DNA of 64,000 bases from Chloroflexota bacterium (GTDB lineage: Bacteria; Chloroflexota; Anaerolineae; Anaerolineales; Villigracilaceae): positions 62,001 to 126,000 of the forward strand of contig JACPVF010000017.1 in NCBI GenBank assembly GCA_016191845.1, given 5' to 3'. Below the pieces are notes generated by a model that had not been told where the DNA came from, did no database searches, and saw nothing but the letters and a program-made list of their open reading frames with translations. Made by a program: the position numbers and the translations under genes. How positions within the stretch are numbered: position 1 is the first letter of the stretch; the number at the start of each line of letters is the position of its first letter. Positions 35,494-44,643 of this stretch are shown piece after piece.

Positions 35494-37763
35494 GGCTTTT
35501 CCTCCGCAATGGGCAGTCTCAACAGGAAGGCGGCCCCGTGGCTGCCGTCGCTTTCCACTGTCACCGAACCGCCCAGGCGGGTCATCAGAGTCTTGACCCA
35601 CCACAGGCCGAAGCCAAGTTTGCCAGGGTGAGAGTCGGCGCGGCCAGAGAAATCCAATTCGAAGATTTTTTCGTGCAATTCGGGAGAGATGCCCGGACCG
35701 CTATCGCGCACGGTCACCTCGACCCAACCTGCCGCGGACGCTCCCTGAAGGATGATCTCGCCTTTGCCTTTCATGGCGTCGATGGCGTTCTCGATCAGGT
35801 TCTTGAATACCAGCGTCAGGCTCTTACGGCCCGCGAGGACCTTGGGCAAATGCTCCAGCGTTTCGGTGCGGATGTTGATCTCGGCTGGGACCTGTGCGGC
35901 GAGGAGGGCGTCGGCCACACAGGTAGCGACCAGCACCTGTTCCATGCGGATGGGTCGCAGGTGTGAGACGTTTTCCTGCACAATTTGCAATGCATCCAGG
36001 GCGCTGCGTTCGATCTCGGCCAGATTCTTGGCCAGGTAGGCGTCGCTTTCGAGCAGGCTGTGGTATTTGTCCTGGATGGTCTGGACGCGCACGGGGATGG
36101 TGCCGACCTTGTTGTTCATGTTGTGCAGCAAATTAGACGAAATATCGCCCACCGCCGCGAAAGTTTCGGCGATCCAATGCTGTTCCCGCGAGGTCCGCAA
36201 CGCCTGCTGGCGCGACTCGTTTTGCAGGGCCAGCACCGCATAATGGGCCAGGCACATCAGGATCTTCTCGTCCCATTCGGATTCGGCGGCGCGGACACTC
36301 TCGGCGCTGAAGACCCCAAAGGCGCCCAGCGGCTGGCCGTCCACTGTCAGCAAGGGCATGACCAGATAACGGAACCCGCCCTCGGCGTCGGGTGGAGGGG
36401 TGAGAGTCCGCTTGCTGTGAATCGCCTCGCGGACGAGGTCCTCGCGCGGCAGCGTATTCCCGTTCGAGGCGGCCAGCGTCAACTCCTGGTTGGCCTGCAC
36501 CCAAATCCCACTGGACGAGGAGTTGAGCAGGTCATTGGCGGTGGCCACCAGATGGCCGAGCACGCTTGGGGTCGGCTGCGAGACTAGCACGCGGGCAATC
36601 TCCTGCAGGGCATCCAGCAGGCGTACTTCCTGGATGGCGGTGATGGCGTAGGTGGCCAGCGTTTGCAGCATGTGACGGTCGTCTTCGGAGAATGCACCCG
36701 GCGTGGGGCTTTCAACATTGAGCACACCTTCGAGACGGCCGCTGGCATTGATGAGCGGCACGGCCAGTTCGCAGCGCATCTCCATTTTGGAATCAAGCGG
36801 ATAGTAGATCTTCGACCACGGCTCCACGCGCAGGTCGGGGATGAGCAGAGACTCGCGGCTGTGCGCCACGTGCGCCATGACGCTGGTCCCGTTGAGCGGC
36901 AGCTTTTCGACGAGCGGCCCTTCGAGGTCTGCGCCTTTGACGACGCTCGTGACCAGGAATTCCCCGCCCCGATCCATCAGGCGGAAGATGCCGTAGCGTG
37001 CGTTGGTCACTTCCATGGCGAGTTGCAAAATAGACTCGAGCGTCTCCTCCAGCCGCAGGCGTGACGAGATGAGCAAACCCGCGCGACGCAGGCGTTTGAG
37101 TTCGTCCTCCTTGTGGGCCAGGTCGCGGCGGACGCTATCGAGGTGGCGGGCGTGGTAGATGGCCATGGCCGCCTGGTTGACGAAGTTGTCGAGCATCAGT
37201 TGTTCGAGCGGGGTGAACTCACGGTCTTCGTGGAGATAGACGTACAGCACGCCCACCACCTGTCCCGCCACGATGAGCGGATAGCAGGCCACGGCCTTCA
37301 CTCCCAACACGGCGTGATAGGGATGGATGTCGATGTCTGCTTCTTCGTAGGAGAAGATCTTGCACCTGCGCTGGATGGCGCGCATGCCCAGCCCGTTGGG
37401 ACGGGGGGCGTCATTCGAGGCGGTGTCCAGCGCGGACGGTTGCCCCTCTGGCCCGACCGAGGCGCGCAATTCGTTTTCCAGTTTTCCCGTGGAATCGTCG
37501 TAGGCATAGATCACTGCCGAAGCGCCTGGAACCACGCGCACGGCACTCTGCACGATCAGTGCGAGGCTCTGGTCGTGCTGATCCTCGTCGGAGGCGCTGA
37601 TCTGGTTGATGGAGTTGCTGATCTGATTCAGGCTGGCCAGTGCTTCGAACAGGCGCGTCTCGATCTCCTCGGGGGGCGTGGAGGAGTTCTTCTTCATGAG
37701 CTGGTACGCCTGGGCGGAAAACATAACTGGCAAAGTTTGATCATGGACCTGATTGTAATCCAT
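35490..37763 (-). CDS. Soluble GAF-domain sensor histidine kinase
   Basis: 757 residues with no membrane helix. Three GAF domains (about 70-200, 225-385 and 395-525) are followed by an atypical H-box (SSNLLHNMNNKVGTIPVRV) and an HATPase domain (NLIENAIDAM, VRDSGPGISPELHEKIF, LGFGLWWVKTLMTRLGG). It likely senses an internal small molecule or redox signal. Coupled to the double-receiver regulator by a four-base overlap. The start is uncertain: ATG at 37763 is chosen because an earlier ATG would read through a terminator hairpin; 37697 is also possible. Located downstream of glnA. Confidence 0.85.
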   Translation of the reverse strand: MDYNQVHDQTLPVMFSAQAYQLMKKNSSTPPEEIETRLFEALASLNQISNSINQISASDEDQHDQSLALIVQSAVRVVPGASAVIYAYDDSTGKLENELRASVGPEGQPSALDTASNDAPRPNGLGMRAIQRRCKIFSYEEADIDIHPYHAVLGVKAVACYPLIVAGQVVGVLYVYLHEDREFTPLEQLMLDNFVNQAAMAIYHARHLDSVRRDLAHKEDELKRLRRAGLLISSRLRLEETLESILQLAMEVTNARYGIFRLMDRGGEFLVTSVVKGADLEGPLVEKLPLNGTSVMAHVAHSRESLLIPDLRVEPWSKIYYPLDSKMEMRCELAVPLINASGRLEGVLNVESPTPGAFSEDDRHMLQTLATYAITAIQEVRLLDALQEIARVLVSQPTPSVLGHLVATANDLLNSSSSGIWVQANQELTLAASNGNTLPREDLVREAIHSKRTLTPPPDAEGGFRYLVMPLLTVDGQPLGAFGVFSAESVRAAESEWDEKILMCLAHYAVLALQNESRQQALRTSREQHWIAETFAAVGDISSNLLHNMNNKVGTIPVRVQTIQDKYHSLLESDAYLAKNLAEIERSALDALQIVQENVSHLRPIRMEQVLVATCVADALLAAQVPAEINIRTETLEHLPKVLAGRKSLTLVFKNLIENAIDAMKGKGEIILQGASAAGWVEVTVRDSGPGISPELHEKIFELDFSGRADSHPGKLGFGLWWVKTLMTRLGGSVTVESDGSHGAAFLLRLPIAEEKP

Positions 37764-37814
37764 GCGGATTACGCCAGGTTTTGAACGGGAAATGGTCAGG
37801 GCGGATGATAAGAA

Positions 37815-37861
37815 CCGACAACGGGTCGCGCATGCTGTCAATGTGCGGCCCGTTGTCGGCA
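37815..37861 (-). terminator. Hairpin terminator after glnA
   Basis: Long inverted repeat with arms beginning CCGACAACGGG and ending CCCGTTGTCGG, extended by a few more pairs with wobble. On the minus strand it is followed by TTCTTATC. It sits between the glnA stop (37902) and the kinase gene. Confidence 0.6.
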
Positions 37862-37901
37862 GAGAAAGGAGAAAAGGAGATAGAAACGGTGTCTTGAAAG
37901 G

Positions 37902-39314
37902 CTAGCAATCGAAGTACATGGTGAATTCGTACGGCGTCGGGCGCAGGCGCATCGGGTCGAGTTCGAACTCACGTTTGTAATCGATGTAAGCTTCGAGGAA
38001 GTCCTTGGTGAAGACGTCGCCCTGCAGCAGGAAGTCGTGATCCGCTTCGAGCGCGTCGAGCACGGCGCCCAGGGAGCCAGGCACCTGCTTGATCAGCTTG
38101 GCCTCTTCGGCGGGCAGTTCGTACAGGTCCTTGTCCTGCGGTTCGCCCGGGTCGATGCGGTTCAGGATGCCGTCGAGACCGGCCATCAGAATGGCCGAGA
38201 AACACAGGTACGGGTTGCTGGAAGGATCGGGCGCGCGGAATTCGACACGCTTGGCCTTCGAGCTCTTGGTGACCGGGATTCGGCAGATCGCGGAACGATT
38301 GCGCTGCGAGTACGCCAGGTTGACGGGGGCCTCGAAACCAGGCACCAGGCGGCGGAAGGAGTTGGTGGTGGGCGAGGTCAACGCGAGCAGGGCGGGGGCG
38401 TGTTTGAGGACGCCGCCGATATAATACTTGGCCGTATCGGACAGGCCTGCGTAGCCGGCCGCATCGTAGAAGACGTTGGTATCGCCCTTCCACAGGCTGC
38501 TGTGGACGTGCATGCCAGAACCGTTGTCACCGAAGAGCGGTTTGGGCATGAAGGTGACGGTCTTGCCGTTCTTGCGCGCCACGTTCTTGGCGATGTATTT
38601 GTACATCAGGAGCTGGTCGGCCATGCGGGTCAGGGTGTTGAAGCGCATGCCCAACTCGACCTGTCCAGCGGTGGCCACTTCGTGGTGATGGACTTCCATT
38701 GGGATGCCTGCTGCTTCGAGGGCGAGCACGATCTCAGTGCGGACGTCCTGCAGGGTGTCGGTGGGCGGGACGGGGAAGTAGCCGCGCTTCGGGGAGATCT
38801 GTCCGCCGAAGTTCTGCTTGTCGGCGCGGCCGCTATTCCACCAGCCTTCGTCGCTGTCGATATGATAGAACGACTCGTAGGTATTGCTGGAATAGCGGAT
38901 GTTGTCGAAGATGAAGAACTCAGCTTCGGGGCCCATGAAGACGGTGTCGGCAATGCCCGTCTGCTTGAGGTAGGCCTCGGCCTTGCGCGCCACGTAGCGC
39001 GGATCGCGCAGGTAAGGCTGGAGCGTGATCGGGTCGTAGACGTCGCAGGTCACGACCAGGGTGGGGATATTGGCTACGGGGTCCATGAAAGCAGACTCGG
39101 GGTCAGGCATAAGCAGCATGTCGGACTCGTGGATTTCCTGGAAGCCGCGGATGGACGAACCGTCGAAAGGCATGCCTTCCGTGAACAACTCTTCTTCGAG
39201 GCGGCGGGCGGGAAGGCTCACGTGCTGCCACTGACCGGGCAGGTCGATGAAACGAAGATCAATCACCTTTGCATCTTTGCCGAGGGCAAGGACGTCTGCG
39301 ATCGTTTTAGCCAT
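37902..39314 (-). CDS. glnA: Glutamine synthetase type I (adenylylatable form)
   Basis: 470 residues. Makes glutamine from glutamate, ammonia and ATP as a dodecamer. Motifs include [17 protein letters not shown], the ATP site [28 protein letters not shown], and the adenylylation Tyr in [11 protein letters not shown] near residue 398. That Tyr and the divergent glnE gene show it is controlled by reversible adenylylation. A good Shine-Dalgarno (AAGGAGAG) precedes the ATG. Confidence 0.97.
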   Translation of the reverse strand: MAKTIADVLALGKDAKVIDLRFIDLPGQWQHVSLPARRLEEELFTEGMPFDGSSIRGFQEIHESDMLLMPDPESAFMDPVANIPTLVVTCDVYDPITLQPYLRDPRYVARKAEAYLKQTGIADTVFMGPEAEFFIFDNIRYSSNTYESFYHIDSDEGWWNSGRADKQNFGGQISPKRGYFPVPPTDTLQDVRTEIVLALEAAGIPMEVHHHEVATAGQVELGMRFNTLTRMADQLLMYKYIAKNVARKNGKTVTFMPKPLFGDNGSGMHVHSSLWKGDTNVFYDAAGYAGLSDTAKYYIGGVLKHAPALLALTSPTTNSFRRLVPGFEAPVNLAYSQRNRSAICRIPVTKSSKAKRVEFRAPDPSSNPYLCFSAILMAGLDGILNRIDPGEPQDKDLYELPAEEAKLIKQVPGSLGAVLDALEADHDFLLQGDVFTKDFLEAYIDYKREFELDPMRLRPTPYEFTMYFDC

Positions 39315-39367
39315 GAATATCTCTCCTTATTTCCAAATGAACGATTTTCCTGTGTCAGGACGCTTGG

Positions 39368-39396
39368 ATTATAGGCACGCGGAAAGGCCTCGTCTA
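39368..39396 (-). promoter_or_regulatory. Promoter of glnA
   Basis: On the minus strand, TAGACG (39396-39391), a 17-base spacer and a perfect TATAAT (39373-39368), about 54 bases before the glnA ATG. Confidence 0.65.
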
Positions 39397-39461
39397 TTAC
39401 CCAAATGGAGCATATTTCGATGGGGAGGCCGCAAGCAGAGCTTGTGGAGTCCATATCCCTG

Positions 39462-39467
39462 TATAAT
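39462..39467 (+). promoter_or_regulatory. Candidate -10 box close to the glnE start
   Basis: Perfect TATAAT ending six bases before the ATG at 39474. No good -35 box is seen at normal spacing. If used, transcription would start at the ATG itself, giving a leaderless message. Confidence 0.35.
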
Positions 39468-39473
39468 CATGAC

Positions 39474-42400
39474 ATGGATTTTCAACTTCCCGCGAATCTG
39501 TCGGATCCAGCCTCGGCGGCGCGGCGCATTCAACGATTGCAGGATGCACAAGCTCGTGACTTTCCCGTTGTCTTTCAGCATTTATTTTCCGCGCTGGAGT
39601 CAGCCGCCGATGCCGACCGTTCGCTGACCTATTTCGAGCGCTTCACCGAAAATTACGGCGCGGAGTTGTTCCCCGTGCTGGAGAAGGATCCGCGCGTGAT
39701 CGAGATCCTGGTCACGCTGTTTTCCGCCAGCCAGTTCCTGACCGAAATCCTGTTGCGCAATCCCCAGTCGCTGTCGTTGCTGTTGGACCGTCAGACGCTG
39801 ACCCAGCGTAAAACGGTGGAGCAGTTCCAGAGCGAGGCGGAGGCAGCAGTCGCGCGCGCGGGGGACCGAACCGCATTCAACCGTTATCAGCACGGGGAGC
39901 TCTTGCGTATAGGCGTTTGCGACTTCCTCGCGCTGTTCGACTTCTCCACGGTGGTCTCACAACTCTCGCGCATGGCCATCGGCCTGACGCGCGCCTGCCT
40001 GCATTACGCCTCGCGCCAAACAGGAACCTCCACCAGCGGATTCGTCGTGCTGGCGATGGGCAAACTGGGCGGGCGCGAGTTGAATTACAGCTCCGACATC
40101 GACCTGATTTTCATCACAAAAGATGACTCGATCAACTACATCCCACTGGCCCAAAAGCTCATCGACCTGTTGGCTGCCTCCACTTCGCAGGGATTTCTCT
40201 ATCGTGTAGACATCCGCCTGCGCCCTTGGGGCAACGACGGTCCGCTGGTGGCAACAGTGGACGGTTATATGCGCTATATCGAGAAGAACGCGCGGCTGTG
40301 GGAAAAGCAGGCGCTCTTGAAGATGCGTCCCATTGCGGGTGACCTGTCGCTGGGGGAGCAGGTGCGCGAACGGGTGCAGCCGTATATTTTCAGCACACCT
40401 CCTGAAGAAGTGCGCGCAGGCGTGTTCGCGATGAAGCAGCGCACCGAAGAGTTCCTGCAATCGAAGGGACGCGGTTGGGGTGAGGTCAAACTGGGCGTGG
40501 GCTCGATCCGCGATGTGGAGTTCGTGGTGCAATACTTGCAGCTCACCAATATGAGCCAGTATCCGCAGATTCGTACGCGCGCCACGCTCAAGGGGCTGCG
40601 CTTCCTGCGGTCGGCGGGGTTGCTGACCTCGGTCGAGGCGCGGATTCTGTCCGACGGCTATACCTTCCTGCGCACCATCGAGCATTACCTGCAAATGATG
40701 GATTATCGGCAGACCTACACGCTGCCTTCCGAGCCATCGGCCATCGCCTTTCTGGCGCGGCGGCTGGGATTCGAGTCGGGGGAGAAATTCGTCGAGCGTT
40801 ATCAGGAACACTGCAAGGCGATCCGCGAAGTCTATCTGCGCTATGTGGGGAACGAATCCACGCCCGCGGAGCTGCCGGCCGTCAGCCGACACGTCGCGCG
40901 CATGGACGTCTCCTACGCCAAAACCTTCACACCCGAAGAGATCCATCGTCACGCCGAGCTGGCGCAAAAGTTGAGCGAGTCCCTGCCTGCCATCGTGGAC
41001 GCCGTTCCGCTCACGCCAGATACCTGGCGCGTGACCATCGTCGGCTACGATTACCCAGGCGAGTTGTCCATCATCTGCGGCCTGTTCTTCGTCTACGGCT
41101 TCGACATTCTCGACGGCAGCGTGTTCACCTACGAGGCAGCGCAGATCAATCAACCTGTGCCCACGCGAGCACGCAGGGGGCAGGTTTCGACACTCCATTC
41201 AGATACGCGCCAGAAGATCGTGGACGTGTTCACGGTCAAGTCAGTGTTCCTCGAACCACCGGGCAGTACCATCTGGGACACCTATACGCGTGACCTGTTC
41301 GGGTTGCTGGCCCTCTTCCGCGAGGGAAAAAGGCGCGAGGCGCGCGGTCAACTGGCCAGGCGGGTGGGAGCGGCCTTCCAGTCAGTGCCGGGCAGGGTCG
41401 CGCCGCTGCTGCCCATCGATATCGAGATCGACAACGAGACATCTGAACGCTACACCGTGCTGCGCATCGACGCGCCCGACACAGTCGGCTTCCTGTACGA
41501 GTTCACCAACGCGCTGGCTTTCACTCGTACGAACATCGTGCGCGTGAATATCAGCACGGAGGGCAGCCGCGTGCACGACATTTTGTACGTCACTGATGCA
41601 CATGGAATGAGGATCCTCGCGCCCGAGAAGCAGCGCGAACTGCGTGCGGCGGCGGTGCTGATCAAGCATTTCACACACCTGTTGCCGAACTCCCCCAACC
41701 CCGAGTCAGCCCTGCTACATTTCCGCGAATTTTTGGAGCAGCTCTTCAAACGTCCCAATTGGCCCGATGAAATTGCCACGTTCGAAAATACCGATGCGCT
41801 GCGCGCGCTGGCGCGTCTGTTGGGGGTGAGCGATTTTCTGTGGGACGATTTTCTGCGGATGCAATACGCGAATCTCTTCCCCGTAGTGCGCGACATGGAC
41901 GCGCTCGAAACCGCCAAACCGCGCGCGCAACTGGACCTGGAGTTGGCTCAGGCCCTCGACTCGTGCTCCATCGGCGGGTTGGATTATCCCAACTGGCGTG
42001 CCGCGCTCAATGCCTTCAAGGACCGCGAGTTGTTTCGCATCGACATGCGGCACATCCTCGGGCTGACGGGTGAGTTCTGGGATTTTGCCGCCGAGTTGAC
42101 CGAACTGGCCGAGGTGGTGATCACCGCCACCTTCGCGCGCGTCGCTCCCCCTTCCGCACGGATGACGGTCCTCGCGCTGGGCAAATGTGGTGGCCGCGAG
42201 TTGGGCTTTGCCTCGGATATCGAGTTAATGTTCGTGTATGACGAGCAGGCCACGGCTGCACTAAAGGGTGACGATTACGAAAAGTTCGTGCGCGACTTTG
42301 TCTCGACGATCCAGGCGCGGCAGGAGGGCATCTTCCAGATCGACCTGCAACTGCGTCCCTACGGCAAGGCGGGCAGTCTGGCGGTCCCATTGGAGAGTTT

Positions 42401-42992
42401 CCGCCGCTATTATGCGCCGACGGGTCCCGCCTGGGCCTACGAGCGGCAGGCCCTGGTCAAGTTGCGGCCGATCGCGGGTGATCCGACTCTCGGGCAGGAG
42501 GTCTGCACCTTGCGCGACGAATACACCTACTCTGCGGGCGCCTTCGATGTGACCGCCATGCGCGCCATGCGTGAGCGTCAGGTGCGGCATCTGGTCAAGG
42601 GTGGGACCTTCAATGCCAAGTTCAGCCCGGGCGGATTGGTGGACGTCGAGTATTTGATTCAGGGCTTGCAGATCAACCACGGCGTGGAACATCCGTCGGT
42701 GCGGACAACCAATTCGCGCGAAGCGATGTCCGCGCTGCACGAGGCGGACATTCTCTCGAAAGAAGATTACGACAATTTGCGCAGAGCGCATACCTTCCTG
42801 CACTGGCTGATCGACTCGCTGCGCGTGGTGCGCGGCAACTCGAAGGACATCACCGTTCCGCGCTACGGCAGCGACGAGTTCGCCTTCCTCGCGCGACGCC
42901 TGCGCTACGAGAGCGACCTCGACCGCCTGCGCGAGGACCTGGCGCGTTATCCGCACGATGTGATGGAGATCAATCAGAGGTTGTTGGGGTAG
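39474..42992 (+). CDS. glnE: Bifunctional glutamine synthetase adenylyltransferase/deadenylase with central ACT domains
   Basis: About 1172 residues, against roughly 950 in the family. The N-terminal deadenylase half (AMGKLGGRELNYSSDIDLIF, VGSIRDVEFVVQYLQL) and C-terminal adenylylase half (ALGKCGGRELGFASDIELMF, SPGGLVDVEYLIQGLQ) both keep their Asp pairs. Between them, about residues 515-715, are two ACT-like regions (WRVTIVGYDYPGELSIICG and YTVLRIDAPDTVGFLYEFTN), resembling the C-terminal sensor of GlnD. It modifies GlnA, encoded divergently. Start uncertain: 39474 has TATAAT six bases upstream and no Shine-Dalgarno; an ATG at 39405 is also in frame. Confidence 0.92.
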   Translation: MDFQLPANLSDPASAARRIQRLQDAQARDFPVVFQHLFSALESAADADRSLTYFERFTENYGAELFPVLEKDPRVIEILVTLFSASQFLTEILLRNPQSLSLLLDRQTLTQRKTVEQFQSEAEAAVARAGDRTAFNRYQHGELLRIGVCDFLALFDFSTVVSQLSRMAIGLTRACLHYASRQTGTSTSGFVVLAMGKLGGRELNYSSDIDLIFITKDDSINYIPLAQKLIDLLAASTSQGFLYRVDIRLRPWGNDGPLVATVDGYMRYIEKNARLWEKQALLKMRPIAGDLSLGEQVRERVQPYIFSTPPEEVRAGVFAMKQRTEEFLQSKGRGWGEVKLGVGSIRDVEFVVQYLQLTNMSQYPQIRTRATLKGLRFLRSAGLLTSVEARILSDGYTFLRTIEHYLQMMDYRQTYTLPSEPSAIAFLARRLGFESGEKFVERYQEHCKAIREVYLRYVGNESTPAELPAVSRHVARMDVSYAKTFTPEEIHRHAELAQKLSESLPAIVDAVPLTPDTWRVTIVGYDYPGELSIICGLFFVYGFDILDGSVFTYEAAQINQPVPTRARRGQVSTLHSDTRQKIVDVFTVKSVFLEPPGSTIWDTYTRDLFGLLALFREGKRREARGQLARRVGAAFQSVPGRVAPLLPIDIEIDNETSERYTVLRIDAPDTVGFLYEFTNALAFTRTNIVRVNISTEGSRVHDILYVTDAHGMRILAPEKQRELRAAAVLIKHFTHLLPNSPNPESALLHFREFLEQLFKRPNWPDEIATFENTDALRALARLLGVSDFLWDDFLRMQYANLFPVVRDMDALETAKPRAQLDLELAQALDSCSIGGLDYPNWRAALNAFKDRELFRIDMRHILGLTGEFWDFAAELTELAEVVITATFARVAPPSARMTVLALGKCGGRELGFASDIELMFVYDEQATAALKGDDYEKFVRDFVSTIQARQEGIFQIDLQLRPYGKAGSLAVPLESFRRYYAPTGPAWAYERQALVKLRPIAGDPTLGQEVCTLRDEYTYSAGAFDVTAMRAMRERQVRHLVKGGTFNAKFSPGGLVDVEYLIQGLQINHGVEHPSVRTTNSREAMSALHEADILSKEDYDNLRRAHTFLHWLIDSLRVVRGNSKDITVPRYGSDEFAFLARRLRYESDLDRLREDLARYPHDVMEINQRLLG

Positions 42993-43021
42993 GAACCCTT
43001 CCCCCAGTTTTCCCAAAACCA

Positions 43022-43049
43022 TTGACACATTTCTGCTTTCGAGTAGAAT
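43022..43049 (+). promoter_or_regulatory. Sigma70-like promoter of the arginine operon leader
   Basis: TTGACA (43022-43027), 16-base spacer, TAGAAT (43044-43049). The predicted start at 43056-43060 falls on or just before the ATG of the leader peptide, about 215 bases ahead of argG. Confidence 0.75.
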
Positions 43050-43059
43050 ACCGCCCAAT

Positions 43060-43164
43060 ATGTTCAGCCTGTTTGTGCTCCCGCGTACCCGTCGTCCGCA
43101 GCCCACTTCCCAAAGAAGGTCGGGAGTTTCCCGTTTGGATGACGCGAACACAAACGTGCGCTGA
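43060..43164 (+). CDS. Arginine-rich leader peptide of the argG operon
   Basis: 34 codons plus stop, between a strong promoter and an intrinsic terminator. Seven Arg codons: CGT-ACC-CGT-CGT at codons 9-12, AGA-AGG at 19-20, and single ones at 25 and 34. Arg is the end product of the operon it precedes, so ribosome stalling at these codons during Arg shortage is the expected switch. It would be translated from a nearly leaderless message. The AGA-AGG pair also forms the 5' strand of the proposed antiterminator. No match to a known leader is claimed; the call rests on position, length and composition. Confidence 0.7.
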   Translation: MFSLFVLPRTRRPQPTSQRRSGVSRLDDANTNVR

Positions 43165-43220
43165 CAAGCACACCTAGGTCAACCAAAACAGCCCGCCTTC
43201 TCGGCGGGCTGTTTTTATTT
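43114..43220 (+). promoter_or_regulatory. Transcription attenuator of the argG operon
   Basis: Three competing structures are visible. (1) Terminator: arms 43185-43197 and 43203-43215 (AAAACAGCCCGCC and complement), loop TTCTC, then TTTTTA. (2) Antiterminator: AGAAGG-U-CGGG (43114-43124) can pair with CCCGCCTTCT (43192-43201), ten pairs with one bulged U, which breaks the terminator. (3) A small hairpin CGGGA-GTT-TCCCG (43121-43133) that hides the CGGG part of the antiterminator. A further hairpin GTGC-N8-GCAC (43156-43171) spans the leader stop codon. Confidence 0.7.
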
Positions 43221-43271
43221 ACCCCCCTCGTTCCCCCCAAATGGGGGGAAGAAAAATCCAAAGGAGAACCA

Positions 43272-44543
43272 ATGAACCCGAAACCGAAACCGCAAGTAAA
43301 GAAAGTCGTCCTCGCCTATTCAGGCGGGCTGGACACGTCTGTGATCGTCCCGTGGCTGAAGGAAAACTACGGCTGTGAGGTCGTGTGTTTTTGTGCGAAT
43401 GTGGGTCAGGGTGACGAAGACCTGGCGGGCCTGGAACAGAAGGCCATCAAGAGCGGCGCGAGTCAATTCATCCTTCACGACATGCAGGAAGAATTTGCCA
43501 GTGAGTATCTTTTTCCCATGTTGAAAGCAGGGGCCGTGTATGAACACAAGTATTTATTGGGCACATCAGTAGCCCGTCCTTTAATTGCAAAACATCTCGT
43601 GGATGTCGCTCACGAAACGGACGCTGACGCGATCGCACACGGTGCGACTGGCAAAGGCAACGATCAGGTCCGCTTTGAACTCACCGTCATGGCGCTCGAT
43701 CCGCGCCTCAAGATCATCGCTCCCTGGCGCGAATGGGAGATCCGCTCGCGTGAAGACGCGCTCAATTATGCGGCCAAGCACAACGTGCCCGTGACTGCCA
43801 CCATCAAGTCGATCTACTCGCGCGACTCGAACCTGTGGCATCTCTCGCACGAGGGCGGCCTGCTCGAAGATCCGTGGAATGAACCTGAAGAGGTCATGTA
43901 TCAAATTTCCACCTCGCCCGAGAGTGCGCCTGACGAGCCCGAATACGTCGAGATCGAGTTCGAGAGCGGCAACCCTGTGGCGGTCAACGGCGAGAAGCTC
44001 TCGCCTGCGAAGATCGTGTCGAAGCTCAACGCCATCGGCGGCGCACACGGCATCGGCCGCGTGGACCTGGTCGAGAATCGCCTGGTCGGCATGAAGTCGC
44101 ATGGCGTGTATGAGACACCTGGCGGCACCATCCTGCTGTATGCGCATCGCGAACTCGAGTCGCTCATCCTCGACCGCCAGACCATGAACTTCAAGCAGGT
44201 CGCGGCGGTGAAGTATGCCGAGTTGGCTTACGATGGCCTGTGGTTCACGCCGCTGCGCGAGGCGCTGGATGCCTTTGTCAACTCCACGCAGGGACCTGTC
44301 ACGGGCGTGGTGCGGCTCAAACTCTACAAGGGCAACATCATCAGCGCAGGCCGCACGTCGCCGTTCAGCCTGTATCGCGAAGATTTCGCCACCTTCGGTC
44401 AGGAAGATGTCTACGACCAGAGTCACGCCGAGGGCTTCATCCGCCTGTTCGGACTCAGCATGAAGGTCCGCGCGCTCAACGGTCTGCCCGTCTCGGGCCT
44501 TGACATGCCGAAGCCTGATTATTCGAAGTTCAAGAGAGACTAA
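43272..44543 (+). CDS. argG: Argininosuccinate synthase
   Basis: 423 residues. Condenses citrulline and aspartate with ATP. The N-type ATP loop [18 protein letters not shown], the [13 protein letters not shown] citrulline/aspartate site and the typical C-terminal tetramer region are present. First structural gene after the attenuator; AAAGGAG precedes the ATG. It heads a run of arginine/lysine genes. Confidence 0.97.
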   Translation: MNPKPKPQVKKVVLAYSGGLDTSVIVPWLKENYGCEVVCFCANVGQGDEDLAGLEQKAIKSGASQFILHDMQEEFASEYLFPMLKAGAVYEHKYLLGTSVARPLIAKHLVDVAHETDADAIAHGATGKGNDQVRFELTVMALDPRLKIIAPWREWEIRSREDALNYAAKHNVPVTATIKSIYSRDSNLWHLSHEGGLLEDPWNEPEEVMYQISTSPESAPDEPEYVEIEFESGNPVAVNGEKLSPAKIVSKLNAIGGAHGIGRVDLVENRLVGMKSHGVYETPGGTILLYAHRELESLILDRQTMNFKQVAAVKYAELAYDGLWFTPLREALDAFVNSTQGPVTGVVRLKLYKGNIISAGRTSPFSLYREDFATFGQEDVYDQSHAEGFIRLFGLSMKVRALNGLPVSGLDMPKPDYSKFKRD

Positions 44544-44544
44544 C

Positions 44545-44629
44545 GTCATTGCGAGGAGGGTGCTCTTCCCGACAAAGCAACCTCAAACTCAATCATGAGA
44601 TTGCTTCGGGCTGGCGCCCTCGCAATGAC
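44545..44629. repeat. CATTGCGAGG-family inverted repeat between argG and argH
   Basis: Begins GTCATTGCGAGG and ends CCCTCGCAATGAC, with an inner pair (AAGCAACCTCA / TGAGATTGCTT). One of six copies of this family in the 44-61 kb region; all lie between genes of the same operon direction. Confidence 0.85.
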
Positions 44630-44643
44630 GGAAAGGAAACCAC

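Noticed and set aside
37764-37841. Longer N-terminus for the GAF kinase
   Set aside because: The added codons overlap the hairpin after glnA and encode a Cys/Arg/Ser-rich stretch unlike the rest of the protein.
43057-43271. T-box or known arginine/lysine riboswitch in the argG leader
   Set aside because: No T-box core sequence (AGGGTGG-type) or lysine-riboswitch-like multi-helix core is visible; a translated Arg-rich frame explains the leader better. The same reasoning was applied to the ilvD leader.
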